Counted from the first letter of the stretch, positions 9,350 to 18,423 are shown. The stretch is DNA of 64,000 nucleotides from DATHBD01 sp035296325 (GCA_035296325.1 DATHBD010000016.1:93576-157575); one strand, 5' to 3'. The notes: generated by a model from the sequence alone, not told the origin. Translations and numbers: made by a program.

Positions 9350-10846
9350 TCAGCGTCGCGTCCACCGCTGGTTGGCGCCGCCGGTGCAGGTCCACAGCAC
9401 GACCGGGGTGCCATTGGCGGTCCCGCCCCCGAAGGCGTCCAGGCAGAGCCCGGACTCCACGCCGGTGATGGTCCCGCTGGCGTTGAGGGTCCATCGCTGG
9501 TTGGCGCCGCCGTTGCAGGTGTAGACGTCCACCACCGTCCCGGGCGTCCGGCCGCGGCCGAACGCGTCGAGGCACTTGCCGCCGGAGCGCAGCTCACCAG
9601 CCGCGGTCGCGGTCCACTTCTGGTTGGGATTACCGCTGCAGTCCCCGAGTTGGACCCGGGTGCCGTCGACCTGACTGCCGTTCGGGACATCGAGGCAGCG
9701 GCCGGATCCGGTGCCCGCGATTTCGGTGGTGGTGCCCGGCGGTGTGGTGGCTGGCGCGGTGGTCCGCGGTGGCGTCGTGGCCGGTGGCGAGGTGGGCGTG
9801 CCGCCGAGTGCGGTGGCGATGGCGGTGTAGGCGGGTTTGGGGTTGTAGTTGGCGTCCCATGGCAGGGCAGCGCCCTGGCCGGGGAAAAAGGCCGGGACCC
9901 AGGAGTGCCGGTCGGTGAAGCCCCAGACCGTGATGCCGACGCAGCGCGAGACGGCGAGGCAGGCTTTGACGACGGTCGTGTAGTCGGTGGCCTGCTGGGC
10001 GAGTTTGGCGGTGGTGGTTGGTAGTGGCATCCGGATGTCGAGTTCGGTGATGGCGACGTCGACACCGAGTGCGGCGAAGCGGGCGATGTTCTGTTGCAGG
10101 GTGCTCGGGAGCTGGCCGAGGATGAAGTGCGCCTGCAGGCCGACGCCGTCGATCGGGACGCCCTGTTGTCTGAGGGTACGGACCAGGTTGTACATGGCGT
10201 CGCTCTTGGCGTTGATGCCTTCGACGTTGTAGTCGTTGAGGTAGAGCTTGGCGGCGGGGTCGGCGGCGCGGGCCCAGCGGAACGCGTCGGCGATGTAGCT
10301 TTCACCGAGGCGGGTCTGGAAGATGCTCTGGCGGCGGGTGCCGTTCTCCTCGAATGGCTCGTTGACCACGTCCCAGGCGTAGATCTTGCCGGCGTAGCGG
10401 CGGGCCGTGGTGGTGACGTGGTCTTGCACGATCGTGCGCAGTTCGGTGCCGGAGTAGTTGTTGACCCAGCCGGGGTACTGGCTGTGCCAGACGAGAGTGT
10501 GCCCGCGCACCTTCTGCCCGTTGGCGTTGCCGAACGCGACCTGGGCGTCGGCGTTGGCCCAGGTGAACTGGCCGCGGTTGGGCTCGACCGATGCCCACTT
10601 GAGGCTGTTCTCGGGGGTCATGGCGTTGAACTCGGTCGCGGCGATCGTGCGGTACGTGGCGTCGTTGCGCAGCGGGTCAGCCGCGAGTGCCGCACCGATG
10701 TGGATGCCCCTGGCGTCGGCAAGCTGGCGCAATGACGCGGCGGCCTCGGCGGCTCCGAAGGGGCCGACCACGGCGAGCACGACGGCGACGGCACCAAGGG
10801 CGGCGATAGCGGCGGTAGCAACGCGGCGGGGAAGGTACGGGCGCAT
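9350..10846 (-). CDS. GH10 endo-1,4-beta-xylanase with C-terminal ricin-type (CBM13) domain
   Basis: This secreted enzyme should cleave the beta-1,4-xylan backbone. An Arg-rich N-terminus and long hydrophobic core make a signal peptide ending near GAAEAA. The GH10 domain follows, with the acid/base Glu in WDVVNEP (about residue 163) and the nucleophile in ITELDIR (about residue 268). A Thr/Pro linker leads to a ricin B-type beta-trefoil with three QxW repeats (NQKW, NQRW, NQRW) for carbohydrate binding. The domain order matches well-known Streptomyces xylanases. The ATG at 10844-10846 has a near-perfect AAGGAG site; a longer frame exists upstream. It is monocistronic, and I see no obvious operator. 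Confidence 0.96.
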   Translation of the reverse strand: MRPYLPRRVATAAIAALGAVAVVLAVVGPFGAAEAAASLRQLADARGIHIGAALAADPLRNDATYRTIAATEFNAMTPENSLKWASVEPNRGQFTWANADAQVAFGNANGQKVRGHTLVWHSQYPGWVNNYSGTELRTIVQDHVTTTARRYAGKIYAWDVVNEPFEENGTRRQSIFQTRLGESYIADAFRWARAADPAAKLYLNDYNVEGINAKSDAMYNLVRTLRQQGVPIDGVGLQAHFILGQLPSTLQQNIARFAALGVDVAITELDIRMPLPTTTAKLAQQATDYTTVVKACLAVSRCVGITVWGFTDRHSWVPAFFPGQGAALPWDANYNPKPAYTAIATALGGTPTSPPATTPPRTTAPATTPPGTTTEIAGTGSGRCLDVPNGSQVDGTRVQLGDCSGNPNQKWTATAAGELRSGGKCLDAFGRGRTPGTVVDVYTCNGGANQRWTLNASGTITGVESGLCLDAFGGGTANGTPVVLWTCTGGANQRWTRR

Positions 10847-11007
10847 CGGGATGCTCCTTGGTCGGCGGAGGACAGCATCGTAACGCATCGATGCCTATTC
10901 GCCACCGGCCGGAAAACGGCAGCCCTGAAGCTCGTCGGACTCGACCTGTCAGACGGCGGCCATCGATGACCCCGGCCGGGAGGCGGCGATCTCCCCGCGG
11001 TCCCGGG

Positions 11008-12537
11008 TCAACCGTTCCGGGCGCGACGCGCGACGGTGAGCAGGTGGGTGGTGGGCCAGTCGATGGTCCGGCCCTCGATGTCGGTGAGGGCGGCGACCGG
11101 GGCGATGCGATTGTTGATCAGCCATTCGTTGCGGACCGGTGCCGACGCTGCGTCGACGTCGAAGCCGACCTCGGCGAGCAGGCCGGTCCACGCGCCGAAC
11201 GTGAGTCCGCAGAACTGCTCGCGCGTCTCCGAAAGCCAATTGTCGACGTAGTTCATGCGGGTCAGATACTCCATCGCCGAGGCCAGGCTCAGCCGGACAG
11301 CGCCGACGCCGAGAGGCTGATAGGAGAAGGGGAAGGCGAAGTCCACTGCGAACTGGTCCAACCGGGCCCGGATCGACAGACCGGCCACGTAATCCTTGAC
11401 CTCGGCGGCCGGGAGACCGGCGAGGTCACGCCGGGGCGCCGCCGGGTTGTCACCGTCGTCCCGGGCCAGGTGTAAAACCACCGGCCGGTGCGGCTCGTCG
11501 GGGCCGCACACGTCGCTGTTGATCCAGACGCCACCGGGGACGGTGTGGTCGTGGATGCGGCGGGCGAACTGCAGGACCGAGTCGCGACCCCGGCCGTACG
11601 ACCAGATCTCGTGGGTCAGCGCGAACGTGAGCGTGGTGTCCACCGAGCGGTCCTTGAATACCGCTCCGCCCAGCACGTTGCGCCGGTAGAAGTACACGTT
11701 CGCGTTGCGGAAGACGCCCTGGTCCTTCTTGTGCTGACACTCCTGGTAGAGGTGGCGGTCGACCTCGACCCCGATCAGGTCGCTGTCGCGCAGGCCGGGT
11801 TCGGAGTCCGCCAACTCCAGCACCGACCCCGCGCCGCAACCGATGTCCACGATGCGCCCCGGTCGAACGTACTGGCGGACAGCAGCCCACTTGCGCTCGG
11901 CCGCCGCGGTGAACGCCTCCACGTACCGCTGATAGTCGCGGGTGTCGGTGAGCCCTCCTTCCTCACCGACCAGGGGGTCGTTGAGCACGGATCGGACCGT
12001 CTCGACCAGCCGATAGCGCTGGAAGACGTCGACCGTGGCGGGATGGGCCAACTCCCGCCAGCTATCGTCGCCCCCGGCCAGCCGCAGCAACACGTCCCAC
12101 GGCCGCTCCGGCGCGACCGGCACCGACGGGTCCGCCTCCACCGGGGCGATGGTGAATCCGAGCCGCTCGTACAGCTTGGCCACCGGCGGCGTGGAGCAGG
12201 CGACCACCGCGTCCTCCGGCGTGAGGTCGAGCCCCGTGGCGACCGCGATGGTCTTGAGGGTCACCTCGGCGAAGGCGTCGGTGGGTGCGGTGTCGAAGAT
12301 CGGCACGACGACCGAGCGCAACCCGGACAGCACGCTGAAACGCTCGATAGCGGCCTCACGACGGTGGTACGGGACGGGGTTGCGCTTGGTGTTCTCGTGA
12401 TTAGCCGAGGTGACCGCCCAGACGATCGTGGCACCGTCGCCGGCGAGCCGGCCGAGGTAGTCGGACTGGAATCGGGTCAGCAGGTGGTGCCGGCCCGGGA
12501 ACAGCACGAAGCGGTTCGGACTGTCGATCGTGATCAC
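11008..12537 (-). CDS. NMNAT-like nucleotidyltransferase / class I SAM methyltransferase fusion
   Basis: The 509-aa protein has two recognisable parts. Residues 10-150 look like a nicotinamide-mononucleotide adenylyltransferase fold: a GR start motif at 15-16, the diagnostic VTSANHENTKRNP stretch near 42-54, and ACSTPPVAKLYERLGF later. The catalytic HxGH position appears degenerate (around TRFQ). Residues 215-509 form a Rossmann methyltransferase with motif I VDIGCGAGS at 230. No substrate-specific motif is familiar. The C-terminal part resembles methyltransferases that act on small molecules, not nucleic acids. The next gene on this strand is a lipoprotein 64 bp downstream of its start region, with no functional link. 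The fold calls are firm; the function is unknown. Confidence 0.75.
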   Translation of the reverse strand: MITIDSPNRFVLFPGRHHLLTRFQSDYLGRLAGDGATIVWAVTSANHENTKRNPVPYHRREAAIERFSVLSGLRSVVVPIFDTAPTDAFAEVTLKTIAVATGLDLTPEDAVVACSTPPVAKLYERLGFTIAPVEADPSVPVAPERPWDVLLRLAGGDDSWRELAHPATVDVFQRYRLVETVRSVLNDPLVGEEGGLTDTRDYQRYVEAFTAAAERKWAAVRQYVRPGRIVDIGCGAGSVLELADSEPGLRDSDLIGVEVDRHLYQECQHKKDQGVFRNANVYFYRRNVLGGAVFKDRSVDTTLTFALTHEIWSYGRGRDSVLQFARRIHDHTVPGGVWINSDVCGPDEPHRPVVLHLARDDGDNPAAPRRDLAGLPAAEVKDYVAGLSIRARLDQFAVDFAFPFSYQPLGVGAVRLSLASAMEYLTRMNYVDNWLSETREQFCGLTFGAWTGLLAEVGFDVDAASAPVRNEWLINNRIAPVAALTDIEGRTIDWPTTHLLTVARRARNG

Positions 12538-12601
12538 CTCATGCCGAAGACTACCCGCCTATCCTCCGGGAGTGCCTTCGCCAGCCGGCACGGACTGCGC
12601 T

Positions 12602-13075
12602 TCAGCCTCGCGTCGGCGACAGCCGGATCACCGCCTCGCTGTTGCGCACGGCCACCACCTCGATCCTGATCGCGTTCAGTGTCATCTGCGCCCCGACGCC
12701 GCCGCCCGCCTGGAGCATGCCGCCGTTCGCGACCACATTGACCGACTCGCCATCCGCGATGGACACCGTCAGCCCAGAGACCCGGAATCGCTTGTCGAGG
12801 GGTATCTCCAGCCGGCCGGCCAGTACGATCTCGCACCTGCCGTCGAAGCAAGCTGCGACGTCCATGCCGTCGGCCGCAGCCGGCGGCGGGGCCGACTGCG
12901 GCGGGGCCGACTGCGGCGGGCTGGGGCTGGGGCTGGGGGTCAGCGACGTCGTCGGCACCGGCGATGCACTTTGCGATGATGCCGTCGGCGGAGGTGAGGA
13001 ACCGGGTTCGGCCCGCGCACATCCGGCCGCACCCAGACCGACGACAACAACGGAGATCCATGCTGCGGTGCGCAC
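12602..13075 (-). CDS. Small Pro/Ser-rich lipoprotein
   Basis: The 157-aa product starts with a hydrophobic signal ending in GAAGC, a probable lipobox, then a low-complexity Ser/Pro linker of about 50 residues, then a 90-residue beta-rich domain with two Cys (ACFDGRCE) that could form a disulfide. The GTG at 13073-13075 has GGGGAG upstream at good spacing; a longer frame from 13114 lacks this and delays the signal peptide. I do not recognise the C-terminal domain. It is probably an exported surface protein of unknown function. Confidence 0.65.
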   Translation of the reverse strand: MRTAAWISVVVVGLGAAGCARAEPGSSPPPTASSQSASPVPTTSLTPSPSPSPPQSAPPQSAPPPAAADGMDVAACFDGRCEIVLAGRLEIPLDKRFRVSGLTVSIADGESVNVVANGGMLQAGGGVGAQMTLNAIRIEVVAVRNSEAVIRLSPTRG

Positions 13076-13308
13076 ATCCACTCCCCGTGTCGTGGCACGA
13101 ACCGGTGTTGACACCCTGGCCTCCCATGTCCGGCAAGCCGCGACGGCGCCGGTGCGTCGACTGTGAACGTCGACGCTATCCGGCCGGTCGGCCGGATCCT
13201 CGGGCTTGACCTGTTGCGGTCACCAGCGCTCCACAGTCGACTCCGGTCCGGTGAACGCCCGCTGGACAACCGCTCCATTCGCGCTGAACCGCGGTCAACG
13301 CATCGCCG

Positions 13309-14364
13309 TTACGATCGGCGCAGTTCCTCCGCGAGGGTCACGGCCAGCGCATCGGTAACCTCGTTGTCCCGCACTGCGACGCGCAGCCAGTCCGAGCCGA
13401 GGCCGGGGAATGTGTCGCCGCGGCGCAACGCCCACCCGCGGGCACGCATCCGCTCCCGTACTGCGGCACCGTCATCGACCCGGACCAGCACGAAGCTGGC
13501 GGCTGGATGACCGGCCACCACCACGCCGAGGCGGCGTAGGGCATCGACGAGGTGGTCGCGTCGAGCGGCCAGAGTGACCGCGTGGCGCTGCGCCTCGTCC
13601 ACCGCCGCGGCGGTGGAGCAAGCCTCCAGCGCGGCCAACGCCGGGGTGGAGACCGGCCACAGCGGCTGCGCTGCGGCGAGTTGTTCCACGATCTCGCGCC
13701 CGGCCAGGACATATCCCACCCTGAGGCCGGCCAACGCCCACGTCTTGGTGAGGCTGCGCACGACGACGAGCCCCGGCAGGTCCGACCGGGAGGCCAGGGA
13801 TTCCGGCTCGCCCGGCACGCAGTCGGAAAACGCCTCGTCAACCACCAGGAGGCGCCCCGGGCGGGCGAGCTGACTGAGTTGCGCCGCCGGGTGCAGGGTC
13901 GAGGTGGGATTCGTAGGGTTCCCCACCACGACCAGGTCGGCGTCGGACGGCACACGGTCCGGGTGCAGGCGGAATCCGTCGGAGGCGTCCAGGAGGACCC
14001 GGTGCACCTGGTGGCCGGCCGCGGCGAGCGCCGCCTCGGGCTCGGTGAACTGTGGGTGCACCACGACCGTCCGGCCACCCGCCCGGCCCGCGCGCACCGC
14101 ACGCGCCAGGAGTACGAACGCCTCGGCGGCCCCGGCCGTGAGCAGCACCTCGGTCGGCTCCCGGCCATGCCTGGCGGCTACCGCCGCCCGCGCCGCCGAC
14201 TGGTCCGGGTAGGCGGCGAGGGATCCCATCGCCGCACTCAGGCGGGCGGTCAGCCACGCCGGTGCGGGATCGGTACGGACGTTCACCGCGAGATCGACGA
14301 GGCCGGGACCGGTCTCGGTATCGCCGTGATGGCGCAGGTCGTACGCCGGCCGTTCAGGGCGCAT
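13309..14364 (-). CDS. CobC/histidinol-phosphate aminotransferase-like PLP enzyme (Rv2231c type)
   Basis: This 351-aa fold-type I PLP enzyme has the cofactor Lys in SLTKTWALAG (K207), the NPTNPTS substrate-loop motif and VVDEAFSD. It resembles mycobacterial Rv2231c, annotated CobC (L-threonine-O-3-phosphate decarboxylase, which makes the aminopropanol linker of cobalamin), and histidinol-phosphate aminotransferase. No other cobalamin or histidine genes lie in the window, so context does not decide. The ATG at 14362-14364 follows GGTGGGG; a GTG three codons upstream is possible. It is preceded on the same strand by the amidase gene 33 bp away, so the two may be co-transcribed. Confidence 0.8.
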   Translation of the reverse strand: MRPERPAYDLRHHGDTETGPGLVDLAVNVRTDPAPAWLTARLSAAMGSLAAYPDQSAARAAVAARHGREPTEVLLTAGAAEAFVLLARAVRAGRAGGRTVVVHPQFTEPEAALAAAGHQVHRVLLDASDGFRLHPDRVPSDADLVVVGNPTNPTSTLHPAAQLSQLARPGRLLVVDEAFSDCVPGEPESLASRSDLPGLVVVRSLTKTWALAGLRVGYVLAGREIVEQLAAAQPLWPVSTPALAALEACSTAAAVDEAQRHAVTLAARRDHLVDALRRLGVVVAGHPAASFVLVRVDDGAAVRERMRARGWALRRGDTFPGLGSDWLRVAVRDNEVTDALAVTLAEELRRS

Positions 14365-14397
14365 GACGTGCACCCCACCATGTGCCCCGGGACAGCG

Positions 14398-15363
14398 TCA
14401 AACCGAGGGATCCACCGCCGCCAGGAATGCCGGCCGTCCGCCCAGTACCCCGTCGCGGAGCACGGCGTGCACGCCGACCACCTGGTTGACGATCTGGGTG
14501 ATCCGCAGGTCCACTGCCACACTCGACAGCGCGACGGCATCCGGCCGGGACAACCCGTGCAGCCGGGCCATCAGCGCGAACATCGACTCGAGCGCTTCGA
14601 AGGTGGCGTCGTCCAGCGTGGTACCCAGGCCCATGGTGAGCCAGCCGTCGGCGATGCGCGCCACCGGACCGGTGAGCGGGAAGTCGTCAAGCACCTGGAA
14701 CGTCAGGGACACCCGATCCATCGGGCACTCGATCGCCGTCCCACCGACCTCGCCGTCGCCCTGCGCCGCGTGCCCGTCGCCCACCGAGAAAAGCGCGCCG
14801 TCGACCGGGATCGGCAGCATCAGAGTGCTGCCGGCAACGAGTTCCTTGCAGTCGAGGTTGCCACCGTGTCGCCGGGGCGGAATCGTCGAGTGCTCGCCGG
14901 GCTCGGCCGGTGGCATGCCGAGCACACCCAGGAACGGTCGGAGTGCGACGGTATGGCCGAGATGGTTGCGACCCGTCATTGCCGCCGGATCGAGATCCCA
15001 GGTGTGCACCGCCCCGGCGTCCTCGATGCCGTACCGGTGGTTGACCGGGCTCGGCCAGCCGCCCGCCACGGTGGTGCCCCAGGTGGCCGGGACCACATCG
15101 TCGATCCGCACGCAGAGGGTGCCTCCAACCGAAGCGCCCCGCACCGCGACGGGTCCGACGAGCGCGTGGCCGAACTCGGGCCGGTGCTGGGGAACGCGCG
15201 GACGGTCCGGGAACGGCCCGCCGGTGTACGGGCCAGCCGACCACCAAGAGTCCAGCGTCCGGAATGTCACGGTGTCGCCCGGGTCGACCGTGAGCACCGG
15301 CGGATACTGCGCCGAAAAGTACCCGTGCAGCGTCCGGTCATCGGGCTCGAGACGGTGCTCCAT
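14398..15363 (-). CDS. Acetamidase/formamidase family protein
   Basis: The 321-aa product matches the FmdA/AmdA family, which hydrolyses short amides to the acid and ammonia. Features are the N-terminal VDPGDTVTFRTLDSW block, GHALVGPVAVRGASVGGTL, the GGNLDCKELVAGSTLMLPI stretch and VGDGHAAQGDGEVGGTAIE, all around the family's metal and active site. I begin at the ATG at 15361-15363. The open frame continues upstream into Arg-rich sequence encoded by a GC-repeat tract and looks non-coding. The amidase and CobC-like genes may form an operon, but I see no metabolic reason for the pair. Confidence 0.9.
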   Translation of the reverse strand: MEHRLEPDDRTLHGYFSAQYPPVLTVDPGDTVTFRTLDSWWSAGPYTGGPFPDRPRVPQHRPEFGHALVGPVAVRGASVGGTLCVRIDDVVPATWGTTVAGGWPSPVNHRYGIEDAGAVHTWDLDPAAMTGRNHLGHTVALRPFLGVLGMPPAEPGEHSTIPPRRHGGNLDCKELVAGSTLMLPIPVDGALFSVGDGHAAQGDGEVGGTAIECPMDRVSLTFQVLDDFPLTGPVARIADGWLTMGLGTTLDDATFEALESMFALMARLHGLSRPDAVALSSVAVDLRITQIVNQVVGVHAVLRDGVLGGRPAFLAAVDPSV

Positions 15364-15410
15364 CACGTCGAGTACACCACAGGTCGTCGGCCCTGGGCGC
15401 CCCAGCCAGC

Positions 15411-15434
15411 CGGGCGGGCGGGCGGGCGGGCGGG
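15411..15434. repeat. CGGG tetranucleotide repeat, six copies
   Basis: Six uninterrupted CGGG units lie 50 bp upstream of the amidase start. On the plus strand the six GGG runs separated by single C could fold into a G-quadruplex. Tetranucleotide tracts of this kind are also prone to slippage. Whether it affects expression is unknown. Confidence 0.85.
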
Positions 15435-15511
15435 AACGTAGCCGTCGAGCGCGACGACTTCGTCGCGACCAGCGCCGTTCTGAGCCCGCCCCTCGGGCCG
15501 CTTGCTGCGCC

Positions 15512-16510
15512 CTAGCCGACCTTGAGGGCCAGCTTCCCGACGTAGTGATCACCTAGGGCGCGATGGGCCTCGTCAACCCGCTCCACCGGGAAGGTCCGGG
15601 CGACGTGGACCTCGAAGGCGTTCGCCTCGATGATGCCGTTCAGCCGATCGGTGGCGGTGCGGCTTCGATCGCCGTCGTAGTACGACACCGTCGCACCCGG
15701 CAACGTCACCGGCACGGGCAGGACACCGTTCGGCCAGGCGATCCGTCCCGAGTTCTTGATCGCTGAGAGCGACCGTTCGACAGTCTCACCTCCCGCGGTG
15801 ACCAGAGCCACGTCGAGCCCACCTGGTGCGAACTCCAATGCCGCAGCCAACACATCGCGTTTGCGGCCGTCGATGGCCGCGTCGGCGCCCAGTCGCCGGG
15901 CCAAGGCGACACCGTCGTCGCCGGAGGCCACCGCCAAGACTCGGATGCCACTGAACCGCGCCAGTTGCACGGCCATGTGCCCGATGCCCCCGCTGGCCCC
16001 GAAAACCATCAGTGTCTCGTCCGGCCGAAGGCCGAGCAGATTGAGGCCACTCAGTGCAGTCAGGGCATCCCACGGCATCGCGCCGGCCTGTTCGGTCGGC
16101 ACACGGTCCGGCACACGCGCCACGAACTCCGCCTCAACCACGCCGTACTCGGCGTAGAAGCCGCCACGCGGCACCGGCATCGTCGCAGCGTAGACCCGCT
16201 CGCCTACGGCAAACCGGGTGACGTTGCGTCCGACCGCGGCCACCGTGCCCGCCCCGTCCCAGCCGAGAACATAGGGGAAGGTCGACGCGCCACCGAAGGC
16301 GCCGTCGAAGTCGCCCTCCCGCTCGGCCGCGTCCCATGATCCGATCCCTGCGAACTCCACCCGGATGAGGACGTCGTCCTCGCCGACCTCTGGGAGCGGT
16401 ATCCGGCGTGACGAGAGTTCGTCGACTCCGCCAAACCGGTCAAGGACGACCGCGTTCATCTGCGGCCCCACCATCGTGCTGACCGCTGTGTGCTCGACTC
16501 TGCTGTCCAT
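15512..16510 (-). CDS. Zinc-independent quinone oxidoreductase/alcohol dehydrogenase-like protein
   Basis: The 332-aa product is a medium-chain reductase: the N-terminal GroES-like half (MNAVVLDRFGG... VEFAGIGSWDAAEREG) precedes a Rossmann half with the NADPH motif VFGASGGIGHMAVQLAR. Zinc ligands of classical alcohol dehydrogenases are absent, which fits NADPH:quinone reductase-type enzymes. The ATG at 16508-16510 has AGGAGAACCG directly upstream. It is divergent from a MarR regulator across 89 bp carrying two operator-like repeats, so it is probably induced by a ligand of that regulator, such as a quinone or other electrophile. Confidence 0.9.
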   Translation of the reverse strand: MDSRVEHTAVSTMVGPQMNAVVLDRFGGVDELSSRRIPLPEVGEDDVLIRVEFAGIGSWDAAEREGDFDGAFGGASTFPYVLGWDGAGTVAAVGRNVTRFAVGERVYAATMPVPRGGFYAEYGVVEAEFVARVPDRVPTEQAGAMPWDALTALSGLNLLGLRPDETLMVFGASGGIGHMAVQLARFSGIRVLAVASGDDGVALARRLGADAAIDGRKRDVLAAALEFAPGGLDVALVTAGGETVERSLSAIKNSGRIAWPNGVLPVPVTLPGATVSYYDGDRSRTATDRLNGIIEANAFEVHVARTFPVERVDEAHRALGDHYVGKLALKVG

Positions 16511-16525
16511 CGGTTCTCCTATTTG

Positions 16526-16574
16526 CTTGAGTGAGTCAAGGATTATTGGAGCACAGGTGTTTAAGTGAATCAAG
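16526..16574. promoter_or_regulatory. Tandem MarR-type operators
   Basis: Two related 15-mers sit in the divergent promoter region: CTTGAGTGAGTCAAG at 16526-16540, a perfect 5+5 inverted repeat, and TTTAAGTGAATCAAG at 16560-16574. They agree at 12 of 15 positions and their centres are 34 bp apart, about three helical turns, so two dimers could bind the same face. The adjacent MarR regulator is the obvious candidate. Confidence 0.7.
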
Positions 16575-16599
16575 TAACTCCCGTGGCTAGGCTGGAGCC

Positions 16600-17022
16600 A
16601 TGGCGCTGCCGACCGGACCTGTAGCGACCTCATCCGAGGTCGAGGCCGTCTTGTTCGACCTGGTCGACGTATACGACCGCGCGTACGAGGCAGCCGCTGC
16701 CCAGCTGTCGCTCAGCCCGGCGCAGGCGTGTGTGCTCGGCCGGCTCGACGAGCGACGCGGCATGGGCGCCTTGGCCGAGGAACTCGGCTGCGATGCCTCC
16801 AACATCACCCAGATCGTCGCGCGTCTCGAAGCGCTCGGCCTGGTGGCCCGCGAACGGAATCCTCTCGACCGCCGGGCCCGACTCGTCGCGCGAACCCCCC
16901 GGGGAGACGAGATCAACCGCCGGTTCGCCGCAGCCTTCACCTTCGCCCGCACAGCGGTCGGACGACTCTCACCCGACGAACAGGACCAGTTGACGGCATT
17001 GCTGCGAAAGGCACTGGGCTGA
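16600..17022 (+). CDS. MarR family transcriptional regulator
   Basis: The 140-aa winged-helix protein contains the MarR core: LSPAQACVLGRL, recognition helix region LGCDASNITQIVARLEALGLV, and the wing ERNPLDRRARLVARTPRG. It is transcribed away from the quinone-reductase-like gene and most likely represses both itself and that gene through the two 15-bp repeats between them. No cysteine in the effector region suggests simple oxidation sensing; the ligand is unknown. Confidence 0.92.
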   Translation: MALPTGPVATSSEVEAVLFDLVDVYDRAYEAAAAQLSLSPAQACVLGRLDERRGMGALAEELGCDASNITQIVARLEALGLVARERNPLDRRARLVARTPRGDEINRRFAAAFTFARTAVGRLSPDEQDQLTALLRKALG

Positions 17023-17332
17023 CCGGCGGGAGTGCTGAACACCAGCTCGGATTCGTGGCACCAGCCCACCGGGGCGTTGATCATTCGGTGCATCGCGAAT
17101 GAACGCCAAGCCGTCGCCCGACGGGTCCCGGCCACCGAAGTCATCCGACCGGCGCTCCGTCCCGAACTGTGGACGCGTGACGTGGCGCAACGGCTCAGCT
17201 CCCTCACGTTTCCGCAGCTCAGCGACAGGGCGGCGAGTCGATTTGATGGCGCAGCACTGAGCGCTTCCTGGTATTCCCACGTAAATAGTAGGATTACGAG
17301 GCTGGACGACCGCAAGGGCGGAGGGAGTGGTG
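17023..17332. other. Intergenic region before the GntR operon
   Basis: No supported gene lies here. A plus-strand frame covers nearly all of it (17032-17340) but has no ribosome site and no recognisable sequence. The stretch near 17270-17300 (TATTCCCACGTAAATAGTAGGATTACG) is locally AT-rich compared with its surroundings and probably contains the promoter of the downstream operon. Confidence 0.4.
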
Positions 17333-18124
17333 ATGCGTAGCGAACAGCCAGCGGTCGCCGCTCTTGGCGAGGCCCGCCGGCGCCGCGCCGATCTGGCCCG
17401 CCAGGTCGCCGCGGTGCTGCGCCACCAGGTGCTCGCGGCCGGATTTCACGCCGGGCCACTGCCGAAGGAGCAGGAGTTGTGCCGCGAGTTCAATGTCTCG
17501 CGGAACACCGTGCGGGAGGCGCTGTCGTTGCTCGCGACGGAGGGTCTGATCCAGCGGGCGCCGGGAGTGGGGACGACGGCGTTGACCGGCAAGTACCCGC
17601 ACGGCCTGCACCGGCTGCTCGGACTGGCCGAAACGCTGCATCCGCATGGCGAAATCACCAATGAGGTGCGCGCCGCGGCGCTGACCCGCGCACCGGCCGC
17701 GGTCGCGGACCGGCTCGGCCTACCGCCCAACGAGCAGGTGGTGTACCTGGAGCGGCTCCGCCATCTGGATGGGCGTCCGCTTTCGCTGGACCTGACCTAC
17801 CTGCCCCGTGACATCGGGGAGCCGTTGCTCACGGCCGACCTCACGCGCCAGGACATCTTCGTGTTGATCGAGCGGATCACCGGGCAACCGCTCGGTACGG
17901 CAGACATGTCGTTCGAGGCGGTCAACGCCGATCCGCATTCGGCTGCGCTGCTGGACACCGGCGACCGGGCGGCGCTGCTCATGGTGGAGCGGTTGACGCA
18001 TCTGGCCGACGGGCGCCCGGTGGACCTGGAGTGGATCCGCTTCCGCGGTGACCGGCTGACCATGCACGGCCAGTTGCAACGTGGCGCTCCCCATCCCACC
18101 CGGGCCCCATCCGACTGTTGCTGA
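17333..18124 (+). CDS. GntR family regulator, HutC/UTRA type
   Basis: The 263-aa product has an N-terminal GntR winged helix (PLPKEQELCREFNVSRNTVREALSLLATEGLI) and a C-terminal UTRA effector domain with the typical EQVVYLERLRHLDGRPLSLDLTYLP block. I choose the ATG at 17333 because GAGGGA lies at proper distance; GTG codons at 17327 and 17330 are also in frame. It leads the ferredoxin-transporter-flavoprotein operon and probably responds to the imported compound or a product of it. Confidence 0.9.
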   Translation: MRSEQPAVAALGEARRRRADLARQVAAVLRHQVLAAGFHAGPLPKEQELCREFNVSRNTVREALSLLATEGLIQRAPGVGTTALTGKYPHGLHRLLGLAETLHPHGEITNEVRAAALTRAPAAVADRLGLPPNEQVVYLERLRHLDGRPLSLDLTYLPRDIGEPLLTADLTRQDIFVLIERITGQPLGTADMSFEAVNADPHSAALLDTGDRAALLMVERLTHLADGRPVDLEWIRFRGDRLTMHGQLQRGAPHPTRAPSDCC

Positions 18125-18195
18125 TCGACGTCGGCACACCGCGCATCGACGCGTGGTCCGGACACCACACATCACCACAGCGAGGAGAGCCTTTC

Positions 18196-18423
18196 ATGGC
18201 GCTGATCAACCAGCGAGTCGACGTGCCGGTGACGATCGACAAAGCGCTCTGCATCGACGGCTGCACGCTCTGCGTGGACATGTGCCCGCTGGATTCGCTG
18301 GCGATCGGCCCGGACGACAACAAGGCGTACATGCACGTGGATGAGTGCTGGTACTGCGGTCCGTGCGCCGCCCGATGCCCGACCGGGGCAGTCACCGTCA
18401 ACATGCCGTACCTGCTCAGGTAA
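18196..18423 (+). CDS. Two-cluster 4Fe-4S ferredoxin, AprB-like
   Basis: This 75-aa protein carries two cysteine sets, CIDGCTLCVDMCP and CWYCGPCAARCP, each able to hold a [4Fe-4S] cluster. The sequence around the second set (DECWYCGPC) and the short terminal strand resemble AprB, the electron-transfer subunit of adenylylsulfate reductase, but the long C-terminal tail of AprB is missing. The ATG at 18196 follows GAGGAG. It lies 13 bp before the binding-protein gene. I infer that it passes electrons to or from the flavoprotein at the end of the operon. Confidence 0.88.
   Translation: MALINQRVDVPVTIDKALCIDGCTLCVDMCPLDSLAIGPDDNKAYMHVDECWYCGPCAARCPTGAVTVNMPYLLR

Noticed and set aside
9314..10305. 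Long frames on both strands overlapping the xylanase
   Set aside because: Low-complexity shadows of a well-defined GH10-CBM13 gene.
12917..12939. GGGGCT tandem repeat as a regulatory repeat
   Set aside because: It simply encodes the Ser-Pro linker of the lipoprotein.
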